Shown piece after piece: positions 37,426 through 45,191 of a stretch of 64,000 nt of DNA. How positions within the stretch are numbered: the first letter of the stretch is position 1; every line of letters starts with the position of its first letter. The position numbers and the translations under genes are program-made. The DNA is from Meiothermus sp. CFH 77666 (lineage in GTDB: Bacteria > Deinococcota > Deinococci > Deinococcales > Thermaceae), in NCBI RefSeq assembly GCF_017497985.1, contig NZ_JAGDFV010000004.1, positions 62,001-126,000 of the forward strand. The letters run 5' to 3'. The notes under the pieces were generated by a model. The model did not search any database. It saw only the letters and a program-made list of their open reading frames with translations, and had not been told where the DNA came from.

Positions 37426-38334
37426 ATGCGAGGGGCCTGGCTGCTGGGGTTGATGCTGTTGTGCAGCGCTGCCCTGGCCCAGAGTGCCCTGGAGCTCGAG
37501 GTGCTCCAGCGCACCAACCAGGTACGCACCGAGCGCGGTCTGCGGCCCTTGCAGTGGGATGCGCTGGCCTACAAGGCAGCCCTGGGCCATGCCCAGGACA
37601 TGCTCCGGCGCAACTTTTTTGCCCACCAGAACCCCGATGGTCTGGGGGCCGCCGAACGGATGCGGGCTGCCGGGGTGCTCGAGGTCACGGTAGGCGAGAA
37701 CCTGGCCAGCTTCGAGGGCTACCCCGACCCCGAAATTCCCCGCCGCTCGCTTTTGGGCTGGATGAACAGCCCCGGCCACCGGGCCAACCTGCTCAAGCCC
37801 GAGTTCACCCATCTGGGGGTGGCCCTGGTACGTCAGGGGCGGCAGGTGATGGTGGTGCAGAACTTCATCGGGCGGCCCTTCGACCCCCAGGTGCGCCTGA
37901 CCCCTGCCCAGGCCGAACGCACGGTACTGTTGCTCACCGGTACGGCTGCCGGTACGGTGGGGGTCTTTGTGGGCAACAACCTCTATGCCCGTTTGAACCC
38001 GCCCATCCAGACCCGCCTCGAGCTCCCCCCCAAAGCCGAGGTGAGCTTTGCCGTGTTCGACGGCCAGACCTGGTGGGCTACCCGCAACGGCGAACGCGGT
38101 TTGCGCTTGGAGACCACCCTCGAGCGAAGTTTGGTGCCGGGCCAGCAGGTCTTGCTCAACCTTCCCGCCGGTAACTACACCCTGGCGGTGGGGGCAGAGC
38201 CGCGCTTCTGGCAGAATCTTGCCGGGCCGGTGCGCCTCGAGCTCGCCCTCCCCGGTACGCTGGAAGCCCTGTGGCTCGGTATCCGTCAGGGGAACCAAAT
38301 CAGCTACAGCCACCGGATTCCACTAAAGCCGTGA
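37426..38334 (+). CDS. Secreted CAP/SCP-domain protein
   Basis: A 302-residue exported protein. A signal peptide (MRGAWLLGLMLLCSAALAQS, cleavage after ALA) is followed by a CAP domain at about residues 20-150. The domain shows TNQVRTERGLRPLQWD, GENLASF and the closing signature SPGHRANLLKPEFTHLGVAL. These are the YkwD/SCP-like hallmarks. The C-terminal 150 residues are a beta-rich region not recognised. Bacterial CAP proteins are envelope-associated and of uncertain biochemical role. ATG 37426 is the start that gives a proper signal peptide. Likely in one transcript with the M16 genes. Confidence 0.85.
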   Translation: MRGAWLLGLMLLCSAALAQSALELEVLQRTNQVRTERGLRPLQWDALAYKAALGHAQDMLRRNFFAHQNPDGLGAAERMRAAGVLEVTVGENLASFEGYPDPEIPRRSLLGWMNSPGHRANLLKPEFTHLGVALVRQGRQVMVVQNFIGRPFDPQVRLTPAQAERTVLLLTGTAAGTVGVFVGNNLYARLNPPIQTRLELPPKAEVSFAVFDGQTWWATRNGERGLRLETTLERSLVPGQQVLLNLPAGNYTLAVGAEPRFWQNLAGPVRLELALPGTLEALWLGIRQGNQISYSHRIPLKP

Positions 38335-38365
38335 GCCATTTGGCGTTTGGATTTTGCGGGCATCG

Positions 38366-38596
38366 TTACGGGTGGCTGCTGTCCTCCATGCGGTCTTCGG
38401 TTGTTTTTGGCAGGGCGAGGGGCCTTTTGCGGGCTACCGGATGAATCTTTTCGAGGCCTTGCTGGCCGTGCAAGCGGGCCCAGAAGAGGGCCATCTCCAC
38501 CACTGCTTGCAGGCGTACTTCCAGGGGCAGCGCCTGCCAGCGCTCTTTTTCGGAGGGCACCTCGTCGAAACGGTATTTGCGAGCAACAGGTTTCAT
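38366..38596 (-). CDS. Small partner of a nucleotidyltransferase-like protein
   Basis: A 76-residue protein containing KYRFDEVPSEKERWQALPLEVRLQAVVEMALFWARLHG, a pattern seen in small proteins encoded beside MNT-type nucleotidyltransferases. Its start overlaps the stop of the upstream nucleotidyltransferase-like gene by four bases (ATGA), so the two are coupled. The C terminus is basic (ARKRPLALPKTTEDR). Toxin-antitoxin-like function is suspected from arrangement only. Confidence 0.65.
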   Translation of the reverse strand: MKPVARKYRFDEVPSEKERWQALPLEVRLQAVVEMALFWARLHGQQGLEKIHPVARKRPLALPKTTEDRMEDSSHP

Positions 38597-39015
38597 AACT
38601 CCTCGACATCGCGCAGGTCAATGCTGCGCCCAAACGCTTTTTTCAGGCGCACAAAATCCTCACGAGACACCACCCGCACGGTAACACCCCCTACCTCGTG
38701 CGTCTGGCTATGGGCATAGGCTTCGTCGAAATCGGGCTCGTTGAGTAGCACCAGGTCTACCTGATTGGGTTCGTAGCCCAACTGCACAACCCCCGGCGTA
38801 CTCAAGTCTTCTAGCGTAAGCCCCAGATCGTCTCCACCAAAAAAGGACTTGATAGCTTCCAGAACGCGGGGTGCCTCTTGCATGTCTATCCACAAATCGA
38901 GGTTTTTGGTGTAGCGGGGAACCCCCAGGAAGGCTAGGGCGTAGCCGCCGATAACCATTGAACGCGCGCCCTTTGCGTTCAGGTGGCGGATTAACTCGAG
39001 CATTTGGTGGGTCAT
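38593..39015 (-). CDS. MNT-type nucleotidyltransferase-fold protein (DUF6036-like)
   Basis: A 140-residue protein with the minimal nucleotidyltransferase signature GGYALAFLGVPRYTKNLDLWID (residues 23-44). The usual DxD pair reads N38-L-D40, so the first metal-binding Asp is changed to Asn. A later acidic strand is NQVDLVLL. Relatives are cellular antitoxins or substrate-modifying enzymes in two-gene modules. The Asn makes normal catalysis doubtful. The module is divergent from the DMT transporter gene, 29 bases away. Confidence 0.72.
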   Translation of the reverse strand: MTHQMLELIRHLNAKGARSMVIGGYALAFLGVPRYTKNLDLWIDMQEAPRVLEAIKSFFGGDDLGLTLEDLSTPGVVQLGYEPNQVDLVLLNEPDFDEAYAHSQTHEVGGVTVRVVSREDFVRLKKAFGRSIDLRDVEEL

Positions 39016-39044
39016 GGGCGCTAACGATATGCTACTATCCCCCG

Positions 39045-39935
39045 GTGGATTCTCGAGTCCTTCTGGCGATTGGCCTCACCATCCTGCCCTGGGCCTCGGC
39101 CTTTGCCGGGATACGGGCGGGCCTTCAGGACTACAGCCCGGCCCACCTGACCCTGCTGCGCTTTCTGGTGGCCTCGGCAGTGATGGTGGTTTACGCCCTG
39201 TGGGTGCGGATGCCCCTGCCCGAACGGAGGGACTGGCCGGCCATTCTGGGGCTGGGTTTCCTGGGTATTACCGCCTATCACACTGCCCTCAACTTTGGCC
39301 AGGTTAGCGTGAAGGCCGGGCCTGCCGCGCTCCTGATTGCGGTGGGGCCGGTGTTTGTGGCCCTGATGTCCTATTTTTTCCTGCGCGAACGGCTTTCGGC
39401 CTGGGGCTGGCTGGGCATTGGGGTGGCCTTTGCAGGCGTGGCCCTGATTGCGGTGGGCAACCACCCCGGTAGCTTTGAACTCGAGCCCGGCGCCTTGCTG
39501 ATTGTGTTGGCGGCCTTCGTCACCTCGGTTTACTTCGTGTTCCAGCGCAGCCTGGTGAAAAAATACAACCCCCTCAACTTCACCGCTTACACCATCTGGG
39601 CCGGAACCCTGCCGCTACTGGTGTTCTGGCCGGGCCTGGTGTCCGAGATGCAGGCCGCCTCGGCCCAGGCCACCTGGAGCGTGGTGTATCTGGGCGTGGT
39701 GCCGGGTGCGCTTTCGTACCTGACCTGGAACTACGCCCTGAGCCGCGCCCCGGCCTCGCAGGTGACCAGTTTTTTGTACATCTCGCCGGTGCTCGCTACC
39801 CTGATTGCCTATGTCTGGCTGCGGGAAGTGCCCGGTGTGCTGGCCCTGGTGGGGGGTGGAATCGCCCTGGCGGGCGTGGTCATTGTGAACACCCTGGGGA
39901 AAGTGGCGCAGAGTGGCATAGACAAGCGCCCCTAG
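39045..39935 (+). CDS. EamA/DMT-family transporter
   Basis: A 296-residue membrane protein with ten predicted helices in two EamA repeats of five. Typical stretches are LPWASAFAGIRAGL, GPAALLIAVGPVFVALMSYFFLRERLS and, in the second half, SQVTSFLYISPVLATLIAYVWLREVPG. DMT carriers export metabolites or amino acids; the substrate is unknown. GTG 39045 has TACTAT six bases before it, predicting a leaderless start; upstream in-frame codons would run into the divergent gene. Confidence 0.88.
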   Translation: MDSRVLLAIGLTILPWASAFAGIRAGLQDYSPAHLTLLRFLVASAVMVVYALWVRMPLPERRDWPAILGLGFLGITAYHTALNFGQVSVKAGPAALLIAVGPVFVALMSYFFLRERLSAWGWLGIGVAFAGVALIAVGNHPGSFELEPGALLIVLAAFVTSVYFVFQRSLVKKYNPLNFTAYTIWAGTLPLLVFWPGLVSEMQAASAQATWSVVYLGVVPGALSYLTWNYALSRAPASQVTSFLYISPVLATLIAYVWLREVPGVLALVGGGIALAGVVIVNTLGKVAQSGIDKRP

Positions 39936-39955
39936 ACCGTAGACAATAGTCCACG

Positions 39956-40558
39956 ATGGCCCAGGTTCTGCCCATCCGCCTGTACGGCGACCCCGTTTTG
40001 AAGAAAAAAGCCCTGCCCGTGCAGGATTTTAGCGGTATTCCGGCGCTGGCTGAGAACATGCTCGAGACCATGTTCGAAGCCCGAGGGGTGGGGCTGGCGG
40101 CCCCCCAGGTCGGCATTAGCCAGCGGCTCTTTGTGGCCGCCGAGTACCTCGAGGACGAGACAGAAGAAGGCCCCGAGGCCGACCTCAAAACCCGCGTCAA
40201 AGAGCTGTACGTGATGGTGAACCCGGTCATCACCTACCGCTCGGGCCAGCAGTCCATTACCGAAGGGTGCCTGTCGCTGCCCGGCCTCTATGCCGAAGGG
40301 GCCCAGCGCGACTTGCAGGTGCGGGTCGAGTACCAGAACGAAAAGGGCGAGCCGAAGGTGCTCGAGGCCGAGGGCTACCTGGCGGTGGTGCTGCAACACG
40401 AGATTGACCACCTGGACGGTATCCTCTTCTTCCAGCGGATGGCTTTTGCCGACAAGCAAAAGTTTCTCGAGGAGCACCGCGAAGACCTGGCCCTTTTCCA
40501 GCGGCAGGCCAAGGCGTTCTTGCGCGAGGAGGCCGCACGGCTGGGGCAGGCCAGGTGA
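39956..40558 (+). CDS. def: Peptide deformylase
   Basis: Removes the N-formyl group from new proteins. The three motifs are complete: GVGLAAPQVG, EGCLSLPG (metal Cys) and HEIDH (metal His pair and catalytic Glu). At 200 residues it is a little longer than usual because of an acidic insert EYLEDETEEGPEADL between motifs 1 and 2. ATG 39956 follows a heptad-like stretch (GTAGACAATAGTCC). fmt follows after a repeat tract, the common def-fmt pairing. Confidence 0.95.
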   Translation: MAQVLPIRLYGDPVLKKKALPVQDFSGIPALAENMLETMFEARGVGLAAPQVGISQRLFVAAEYLEDETEEGPEADLKTRVKELYVMVNPVITYRSGQQSITEGCLSLPGLYAEGAQRDLQVRVEYQNEKGEPKVLEAEGYLAVVLQHEIDHLDGILFFQRMAFADKQKFLEEHREDLALFQRQAKAFLREEAARLGQAR

Positions 40559-40573
40559 GGTCAATGGTGAATG

Positions 40574-40615
40574 GTCGATAGTCGATAGTCGATAGTCGAG
40601 GGTCTATGGTTGATT
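40574..40615. repeat. Period-7 repeat, six units
   Basis: Three GTCGATA units followed by GTCGAGG, GTCTATG and GTTGATT, filling the gap between def and fmt. One of the cleanest examples of the heptad tracts in this window. Confidence 0.85.
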
Positions 40616-40634
40616 GCCTTCTAAACAACCTGTC

Positions 40635-41594
40635 ATGAACTCCCAACCCCTGCGCCGCCGACTGGCTTTTTTTGGCTCCCCTGCCTGGGCCGTGCCGGTG
40701 CTGGAAGCCCTGCACCGCCACCATGAGGTGGTGCTGGTGGTCACCCAGCCGGATAAACCGGCGGGGCGGGGTTTGCAAATTACGCCCTGCCCGGTGGCGG
40801 CGTGGGCCGAGGCCAGGGGCTTGCGGGTAGAGAAGCCTGCGCGGCTCCGCAAGAACCCCGAGTTTTTGGCGCTTTTCAAAAGCCTGGGCCTCGAGGTGGC
40901 CGTAACCGCCGCCTATGGCAAAATCCTCCCCGCCGAGCTGCTGGAGGTGCCCCGCTTTGGCTTTCTGAACCTGCACCCCTCCGACCTGCCCAACTACCGG
41001 GGCCCCGCGCCGGTGCAGTGGACGCTCATCAACGGCGACGCCGAGACCGCCGTCTGCATCATGCAGACCGATGTGGGCATGGACACCGGCCCGGTGGTGG
41101 CGCGCTGGCGTACCCCGATTGGGCCCGACGAAACGGCCCTCGAGCTTGCCGACCGCCTGCGCGACAAGGGCATCGAGCTGCTTCTGGACGCTCTGGCTCA
41201 CCTGGAATACCTGCAACCCACCCCCCAGCCCCCTGAGGGCACTCACGCCCCCATGCTGCAAAAGGACGATGGCAGGATTGTCTGGGAGCGCACCGCACAG
41301 GCAATCTACAACCGCCACCGGGGGGTGCTGCCCTGGCCGGGTAGCTGGTTTGAGCACCAGGGTAAGCGGGTAAAGGTGATCAAAATGTCGAGGGTTGAGG
41401 CTCGAGGGGCCGGTGCCGAAAGCCTCGAGGGGCAAGCACCCGGAACCGTGGTTCGGGTGGCCGAGTACCTGGAAGTTGCTACCGGGCAGGGTAGCCTGCG
41501 CCTGGAGGAGGTTCAGCCCGAGGGCAAAAAGCCCATGCCTGCCGTAGACTGGGCCAGGGGTGCCCGCCTGCAACCGGGCCACCGGCTGGGCTAA
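40635..41594 (+). CDS. fmt: Methionyl-tRNA formyltransferase
   Basis: Formylates initiator Met-tRNA using 10-formyl-THF. The catalytic domain has FFGSPAWAVPVLEAL, VTAAYGKILP and LNLHPSDLPNYRGPAPVQW with the catalytic Asn, His and downstream Asp in TDVGMDTGPV. The C-terminal tRNA-binding domain begins near IYNRHRGVLPWPG. About 320 residues, as expected. ATG 40635 is the start. Near residues 252-258 the code is three heptads (GTCGAGG, GTTGAGG, CTCGAGG at 41387-41407), apparently a small repeat-derived insertion. Confidence 0.95.
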   Translation: MNSQPLRRRLAFFGSPAWAVPVLEALHRHHEVVLVVTQPDKPAGRGLQITPCPVAAWAEARGLRVEKPARLRKNPEFLALFKSLGLEVAVTAAYGKILPAELLEVPRFGFLNLHPSDLPNYRGPAPVQWTLINGDAETAVCIMQTDVGMDTGPVVARWRTPIGPDETALELADRLRDKGIELLLDALAHLEYLQPTPQPPEGTHAPMLQKDDGRIVWERTAQAIYNRHRGVLPWPGSWFEHQGKRVKVIKMSRVEARGAGAESLEGQAPGTVVRVAEYLEVATGQGSLRLEEVQPEGKKPMPAVDWARGARLQPGHRLG

Positions 41595-41625
41595 CCCCGG
41601 CTCGATTTTTAGGGTTTCGTAGCTC

Positions 41626-43470
41626 ATGAGTCCCATGGAAAAGGTGAAGCTGGCCGGACGCTACAGGCTTGTGGCCCCCCTGGGCGAGGGGGGTATGGCC
41701 GAGGTCTGGCGGGCCACCGACGAGCGCATGGAGCGCCCGGTAGCGGTCAAGATTCTGCACACCTACCTGCACCCCAGTGAGCGCAACCGCTTTTTTCGGG
41801 AGGTCAAGGCCCTGTCCAAGCTCTCGCACCCTGGGGTGGTGCAGGTCTTCGACCTGGGGGAGGAAGAGGGCCGCACCTACTTCGTGATGGAGCTGGTGGA
41901 GGGCGGCAGCTACGACCGCCTGGGCCCCTTCGAGGATGGCCTCGAGGGGCTGCGGCTGCTTACCGCCTCGGCGCGGGTACTGGAAGCCCTGGGGCACCTG
42001 CACGAGCGGGGTGTGATCCACCGCGACCTGACCCCCCGCAACATCCTGGTCACGCCCGAGGGCCAGCCCAAGGTGATGGACTTTGGCCTGGCCTACCTGA
42101 TGCAGGAAAGCCGCCACTTTACCCGCACCGGCATTACGGTGGGCACGCCAGAGTACATGGCCCCCGAGCAGGCCAGGGGCCTGCCCCTTACCCCCCAGGC
42201 CGACCTCTACAGTTTTGGGGCGGTGCTCTACCGCACCTTCACCGGCCAGCCTCTGTTCGAGGGCGAAAACGACCAGTCGGTGCTGTACCAGCACGTTTAC
42301 GAACCTCCCAGACCCCCCCAGAGCCTTAACCCGGCCATTCCCGCCGAGGTATCGGGTCTGATACTTTCGCTCTTGCAGAAAGCCCCTGCCGACCGGCCCG
42401 CCAATGCTGCCGCCGCCCACGCGGTGCTGGAAGAAACCCTGCGCCACTACCGTGAGACCCTCTCGGCCACGCCACGGGCAGGGGCCAGCCGCAGTGGGCA
42501 CTACCCTACCGGGCCGGCCCAGCCCGAAAAGCTGGAGCTGCGCGGCACCTTCGACCTGGCCGGACAGGTGGCCTGGCCGGGGGAGCTGATTGCCCGCGAG
42601 GGCAGCCTGTGGGTAGGGGCCGGGCAGGGCACCGCCCGCCTCGACCTGACCGATGGTTCGGTCTACCGCCAACGCCTGGGTGACGAGGTCTCGGCCCCAC
42701 CGGTGGTGGCGGGTGAGCGGGTGTATGTGGCCGCCTGGGATGGCCGCCTGACCGGGATGTCGCTTTCGGGGCGGCCCATCCTGAGCTTTCCCACCCGCGC
42801 CGAGATTACCGCCGCGCCCCTGGTGGCCGACCTGATCTACCTGGCCGGGCGCGACGGCTTTTTGTATGCCCTGGATGCCAGCGGTACCCTGCGCTGGGGT
42901 TTCCAGGCCGGCAGCGAGCTTTCGGCCTCGCCTACCCTGTACCGGGGGCTTCTGTTTGTGGCCAGCGAGGGCGGCTGGCTGTACGCCCTCGACCCCCTGA
43001 GCGGACACCTGCGCTACAAGGTAGAGGCGGGGGCGGTGCATACTGCTATGCCTGCCCGCGGAGGGCTGCTTTTCATCCCCACCTGGGCCGGGGAGGTTCA
43101 CGCCTTCGACCCCCTGACCCGCGAGGTGCAGTGGAGCTTCGACCTCGAGGGCGAGCTCTGGGGCGCCCCGGCCCTGGACGAGCGGAACCTCTATGCGGCC
43201 AGTTGGGCCGGAAAGCTATACGCCCTCAACCAGAAAACCGGCGACGAGGTGTGGGCCCTCGAGGTCGGCCGGGTGACCGCCGCTCTGTCTATTGCCCACG
43301 GGGTGCTCTACCTGGGCACCGAGGAAGGCCGGGTACTGGGGGTGGACACCCAGAGCGGGCGTCTGGTCTTCGAGGCCACCGGCCTGGGCCCCATCCAGGT
43401 GCCGCCCCTGCCCTACCGGGGGGCGCTCTACGTGGCCACGCTGGCGGGGAAGCTGTACCGGTTCGCTTAG
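41626..43470 (+). CDS. Ser/Thr protein kinase fused to PQQ-type beta-propeller
   Basis: A 614-residue protein. Residues 10-270 are a Hanks-type kinase. The Gly loop LGEGGMAEVW, lysine VAVKIL, catalytic loop HRDLTPRNIL (Thr replaces the usual Lys), DFG and APEQ segments are all present. A linker of about 30 residues leads to a propeller of seven to eight PQQ-like blades (repeats such as LYALDPLSGHLRYKVEAG and LYALNQKTGDEVWALEVG). No membrane segment is visible, so both halves are cytoplasmic; in many bacteria propeller sensors of kinases are outside. The propeller may bind a partner or ligand. The start is ATG 41626 or the ATG nine bases on. Confidence 0.88.
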   Translation: MSPMEKVKLAGRYRLVAPLGEGGMAEVWRATDERMERPVAVKILHTYLHPSERNRFFREVKALSKLSHPGVVQVFDLGEEEGRTYFVMELVEGGSYDRLGPFEDGLEGLRLLTASARVLEALGHLHERGVIHRDLTPRNILVTPEGQPKVMDFGLAYLMQESRHFTRTGITVGTPEYMAPEQARGLPLTPQADLYSFGAVLYRTFTGQPLFEGENDQSVLYQHVYEPPRPPQSLNPAIPAEVSGLILSLLQKAPADRPANAAAAHAVLEETLRHYRETLSATPRAGASRSGHYPTGPAQPEKLELRGTFDLAGQVAWPGELIAREGSLWVGAGQGTARLDLTDGSVYRQRLGDEVSAPPVVAGERVYVAAWDGRLTGMSLSGRPILSFPTRAEITAAPLVADLIYLAGRDGFLYALDASGTLRWGFQAGSELSASPTLYRGLLFVASEGGWLYALDPLSGHLRYKVEAGAVHTAMPARGGLLFIPTWAGEVHAFDPLTREVQWSFDLEGELWGAPALDERNLYAASWAGKLYALNQKTGDEVWALEVGRVTAALSIAHGVLYLGTEEGRVLGVDTQSGRLVFEATGLGPIQVPPLPYRGALYVATLAGKLYRFA

Positions 43471-43479
43471 ACGGTGGGT

Positions 43480-43491
43480 TAGGATAAAGCC
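43480..43491 (+). promoter_or_regulatory. -10 element of the ATPase gene
   Basis: TAGGAT (43480-43485) stands six bases before ATG 43492, just after the kinase stop codon. It suggests that the ATPase-TOPRIM unit has its own leaderless promoter. Confidence 0.45.
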
Positions 43492-44637
43492 ATGGCCCTT
43501 ACCCAGCTTTTGGTTCGCAACTATAAAAGCCTGGGCAAAATTTCTCTCCAGCTTGGCAATTTAGCCGTTTTTGTAGGCCCTAATGGTTCTGGTAAGAGCA
43601 ATTTGTTGGATGCTTTGCGCTTCGTTTCCGATGCCTTGAGCGTTAATCTCGACTACGCCCTGCGCGAGCGTGGGGGCATAAATGAGGTTCGCAGACGGTC
43701 AAGTGGTCGACCCAATAATTTTAGAATCGAGCTACACCTTACCCTTGAACATTGGTACGCGAAATACGCCTTCGATATTGAAGCAGTTAGGGGTTACGAT
43801 TTTCAGGTGGCTCGTGAGGAAGCCCGGGTGTCGCCACGCGACCTTATATCACAGGAGCGTTTCTTTCTTGTTGAAAGAGGCATTCTCAAAGGTTCCACAC
43901 CTAAGCTTAGTGCAGCCAGCAGCCCACAAGATCTGTACTTGAGAGCTATTTCGGCAGAGGAGGGTTTTAGAGAGGTATTTGAGTATTTGACCCGCGTAGC
44001 GGTTTATAATCCTAATCCAGCCACTATACGAAATCTGCAAGACCCTGACGCCTACCCGATTTTGCGTAGAGATGGTAGCAATCTTCCTGGTATTTTGCGC
44101 CAGATGCGTACGGCACCTGATCGTTTGGAGCGGGTTCAAGAGTTTCTCTCCAAGATTGTTCCAGGTGTTATGAAGGTAGAGCCGGTGGTGTTGGGTCCCA
44201 AGGAGACCTTGCATTTTTTCCAGAGAATGGATAATAAAAACGACTGGCGGTTTTACGCTAGTTCGATGTCGGATGGTACGCTCCGCGCATTAGCGGTATT
44301 GGTAGCAGCCTTCCAGACTGCTGTTACGGTAGCGGGTGTGGAGGAGCCCGAGGTAGCACTTCATCCGGGTAGCACCTTTGTACTTGCCGACGCACTGATT
44401 GAAGCAAGCGACAGCCGACAAATTTTACTGACTACCCATAGCCCAGATTTATTAGACCACGAGGACATTCCGCCGCAGTCTTTGTTTGTTGTTGGTATGC
44501 AACGAGGGGTGAGCGAGGTTCAGCCGATTCCAGAAGAACAAAAACAAATCATCCAAGAGAAGCTATTCACGGCAGGCGAGCTGTTGCGGCAAAGGAAGCT
44601 CGAGCTTCCAACAGAATTTCAAGACACGTTGTTATGA
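43492..44637 (+). CDS. AAA/ABC-type ATPase (AAA_21-like), defence-associated candidate
   Basis: A 381-residue SMC/OLD-type ATPase without a nuclease domain. Visible motifs are Walker A GPNGSGKSN (residues 29-37), a signature-like SMSDGTLRALAVL, Walker B VEEPEVALHPG and the switch His in LLTTHSPDLLDH. A long helical insertion separates the two halves. The gene is markedly less GC-rich than its neighbours (about 45% in a hand-counted 60-base stretch) and uses AT-ending codons, which points to horizontal transfer. It overlaps the TOPRIM gene by four bases. ATPases of this type work with TOPRIM nucleases in OLD, Gabija and PARIS systems. Confidence 0.85.
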   Translation: MALTQLLVRNYKSLGKISLQLGNLAVFVGPNGSGKSNLLDALRFVSDALSVNLDYALRERGGINEVRRRSSGRPNNFRIELHLTLEHWYAKYAFDIEAVRGYDFQVAREEARVSPRDLISQERFFLVERGILKGSTPKLSAASSPQDLYLRAISAEEGFREVFEYLTRVAVYNPNPATIRNLQDPDAYPILRRDGSNLPGILRQMRTAPDRLERVQEFLSKIVPGVMKVEPVVLGPKETLHFFQRMDNKNDWRFYASSMSDGTLRALAVLVAAFQTAVTVAGVEEPEVALHPGSTFVLADALIEASDSRQILLTTHSPDLLDHEDIPPQSLFVVGMQRGVSEVQPIPEEQKQIIQEKLFTAGELLRQRKLELPTEFQDTLL

Positions 44638-45191
44638 AATTAGTGCCAATAGTAGAAGGGCACGGCGATGTGGATGCACTCCCTGTACTTATACGAGGCT
44701 ACTTTCCCACAATAAGGGTATTGAATCCGCTTAGGATTTCTCGCAATCGTTTCATAAATAGCTCGGATGAGCAAGATCGCTTCCTCGAGCTTGCCCGAAA
44801 GAGTTTGGGGGAATTCGGCTCGGTCTTGGTACTGCTGGATGCGGACTCAGACTGTCCGGCTGAGCTTGCTCCACAGCTGAAAAGGAGCCTTGAGTCCAGG
44901 TCAAGCCTTGGTTGCCATGTGGTGCTTGCAAAGTGTGAGTTTGAAACGTGGTTTTTGGCGGCTGCAGAATGCCTGGGATTGGGGGAAGCACCGGCGGATT
45001 TGGAGGAAATTCGCGGAGCTAAAGAAGAGGTCAAACGCCGATTAGGGCGTTACTCCGAGACCATAGACCAGGCTAAGCTGACAGGAAAGCTGGTCAAAAA
45101 CTGCGATCCGTCCATTCTTCGCAGACGCTCGGCTTCATTTGATAAGCTCTGGCGCGAGCTGGAGGGAATCGCTAGAACCCAAAATGGTTAG
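44634..45191 (+). CDS. TOPRIM-like protein (DUF4276 family)
   Basis: A 185-residue protein with a TOPRIM-like fold. The catalytic Glu is E8 in IVEGHGDVDAL, and the acidic triad D69-x-D71-x-D73 lies in VLLDADSDCP. A second acidic/basic segment ECEFETW-like (KCEFETWFLAAAEC) follows. I recognise it as DUF4276-like. TOPRIM domains cut or join nucleic acid with Mg2+. Base composition is low-GC like the ATPase gene, so both arrived together. Its stop overlaps the helicase start by eight bases, coupling the three genes in translation. Confidence 0.8.
   Translation: MKLVPIVEGHGDVDALPVLIRGYFPTIRVLNPLRISRNRFINSSDEQDRFLELARKSLGEFGSVLVLLDADSDCPAELAPQLKRSLESRSSLGCHVVLAKCEFETWFLAAAECLGLGEAPADLEEIRGAKEEVKRRLGRYSETIDQAKLTGKLVKNCDPSILRRRSASFDKLWRELEGIARTQNG

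Noticed and set aside
41479-43101. 540-residue minus-strand open frame over the kinase and fmt
   Set aside because: Antisense to two genes with complete motifs, and rich in Gly/His/Pro repeats. No ribosome site or promoter.
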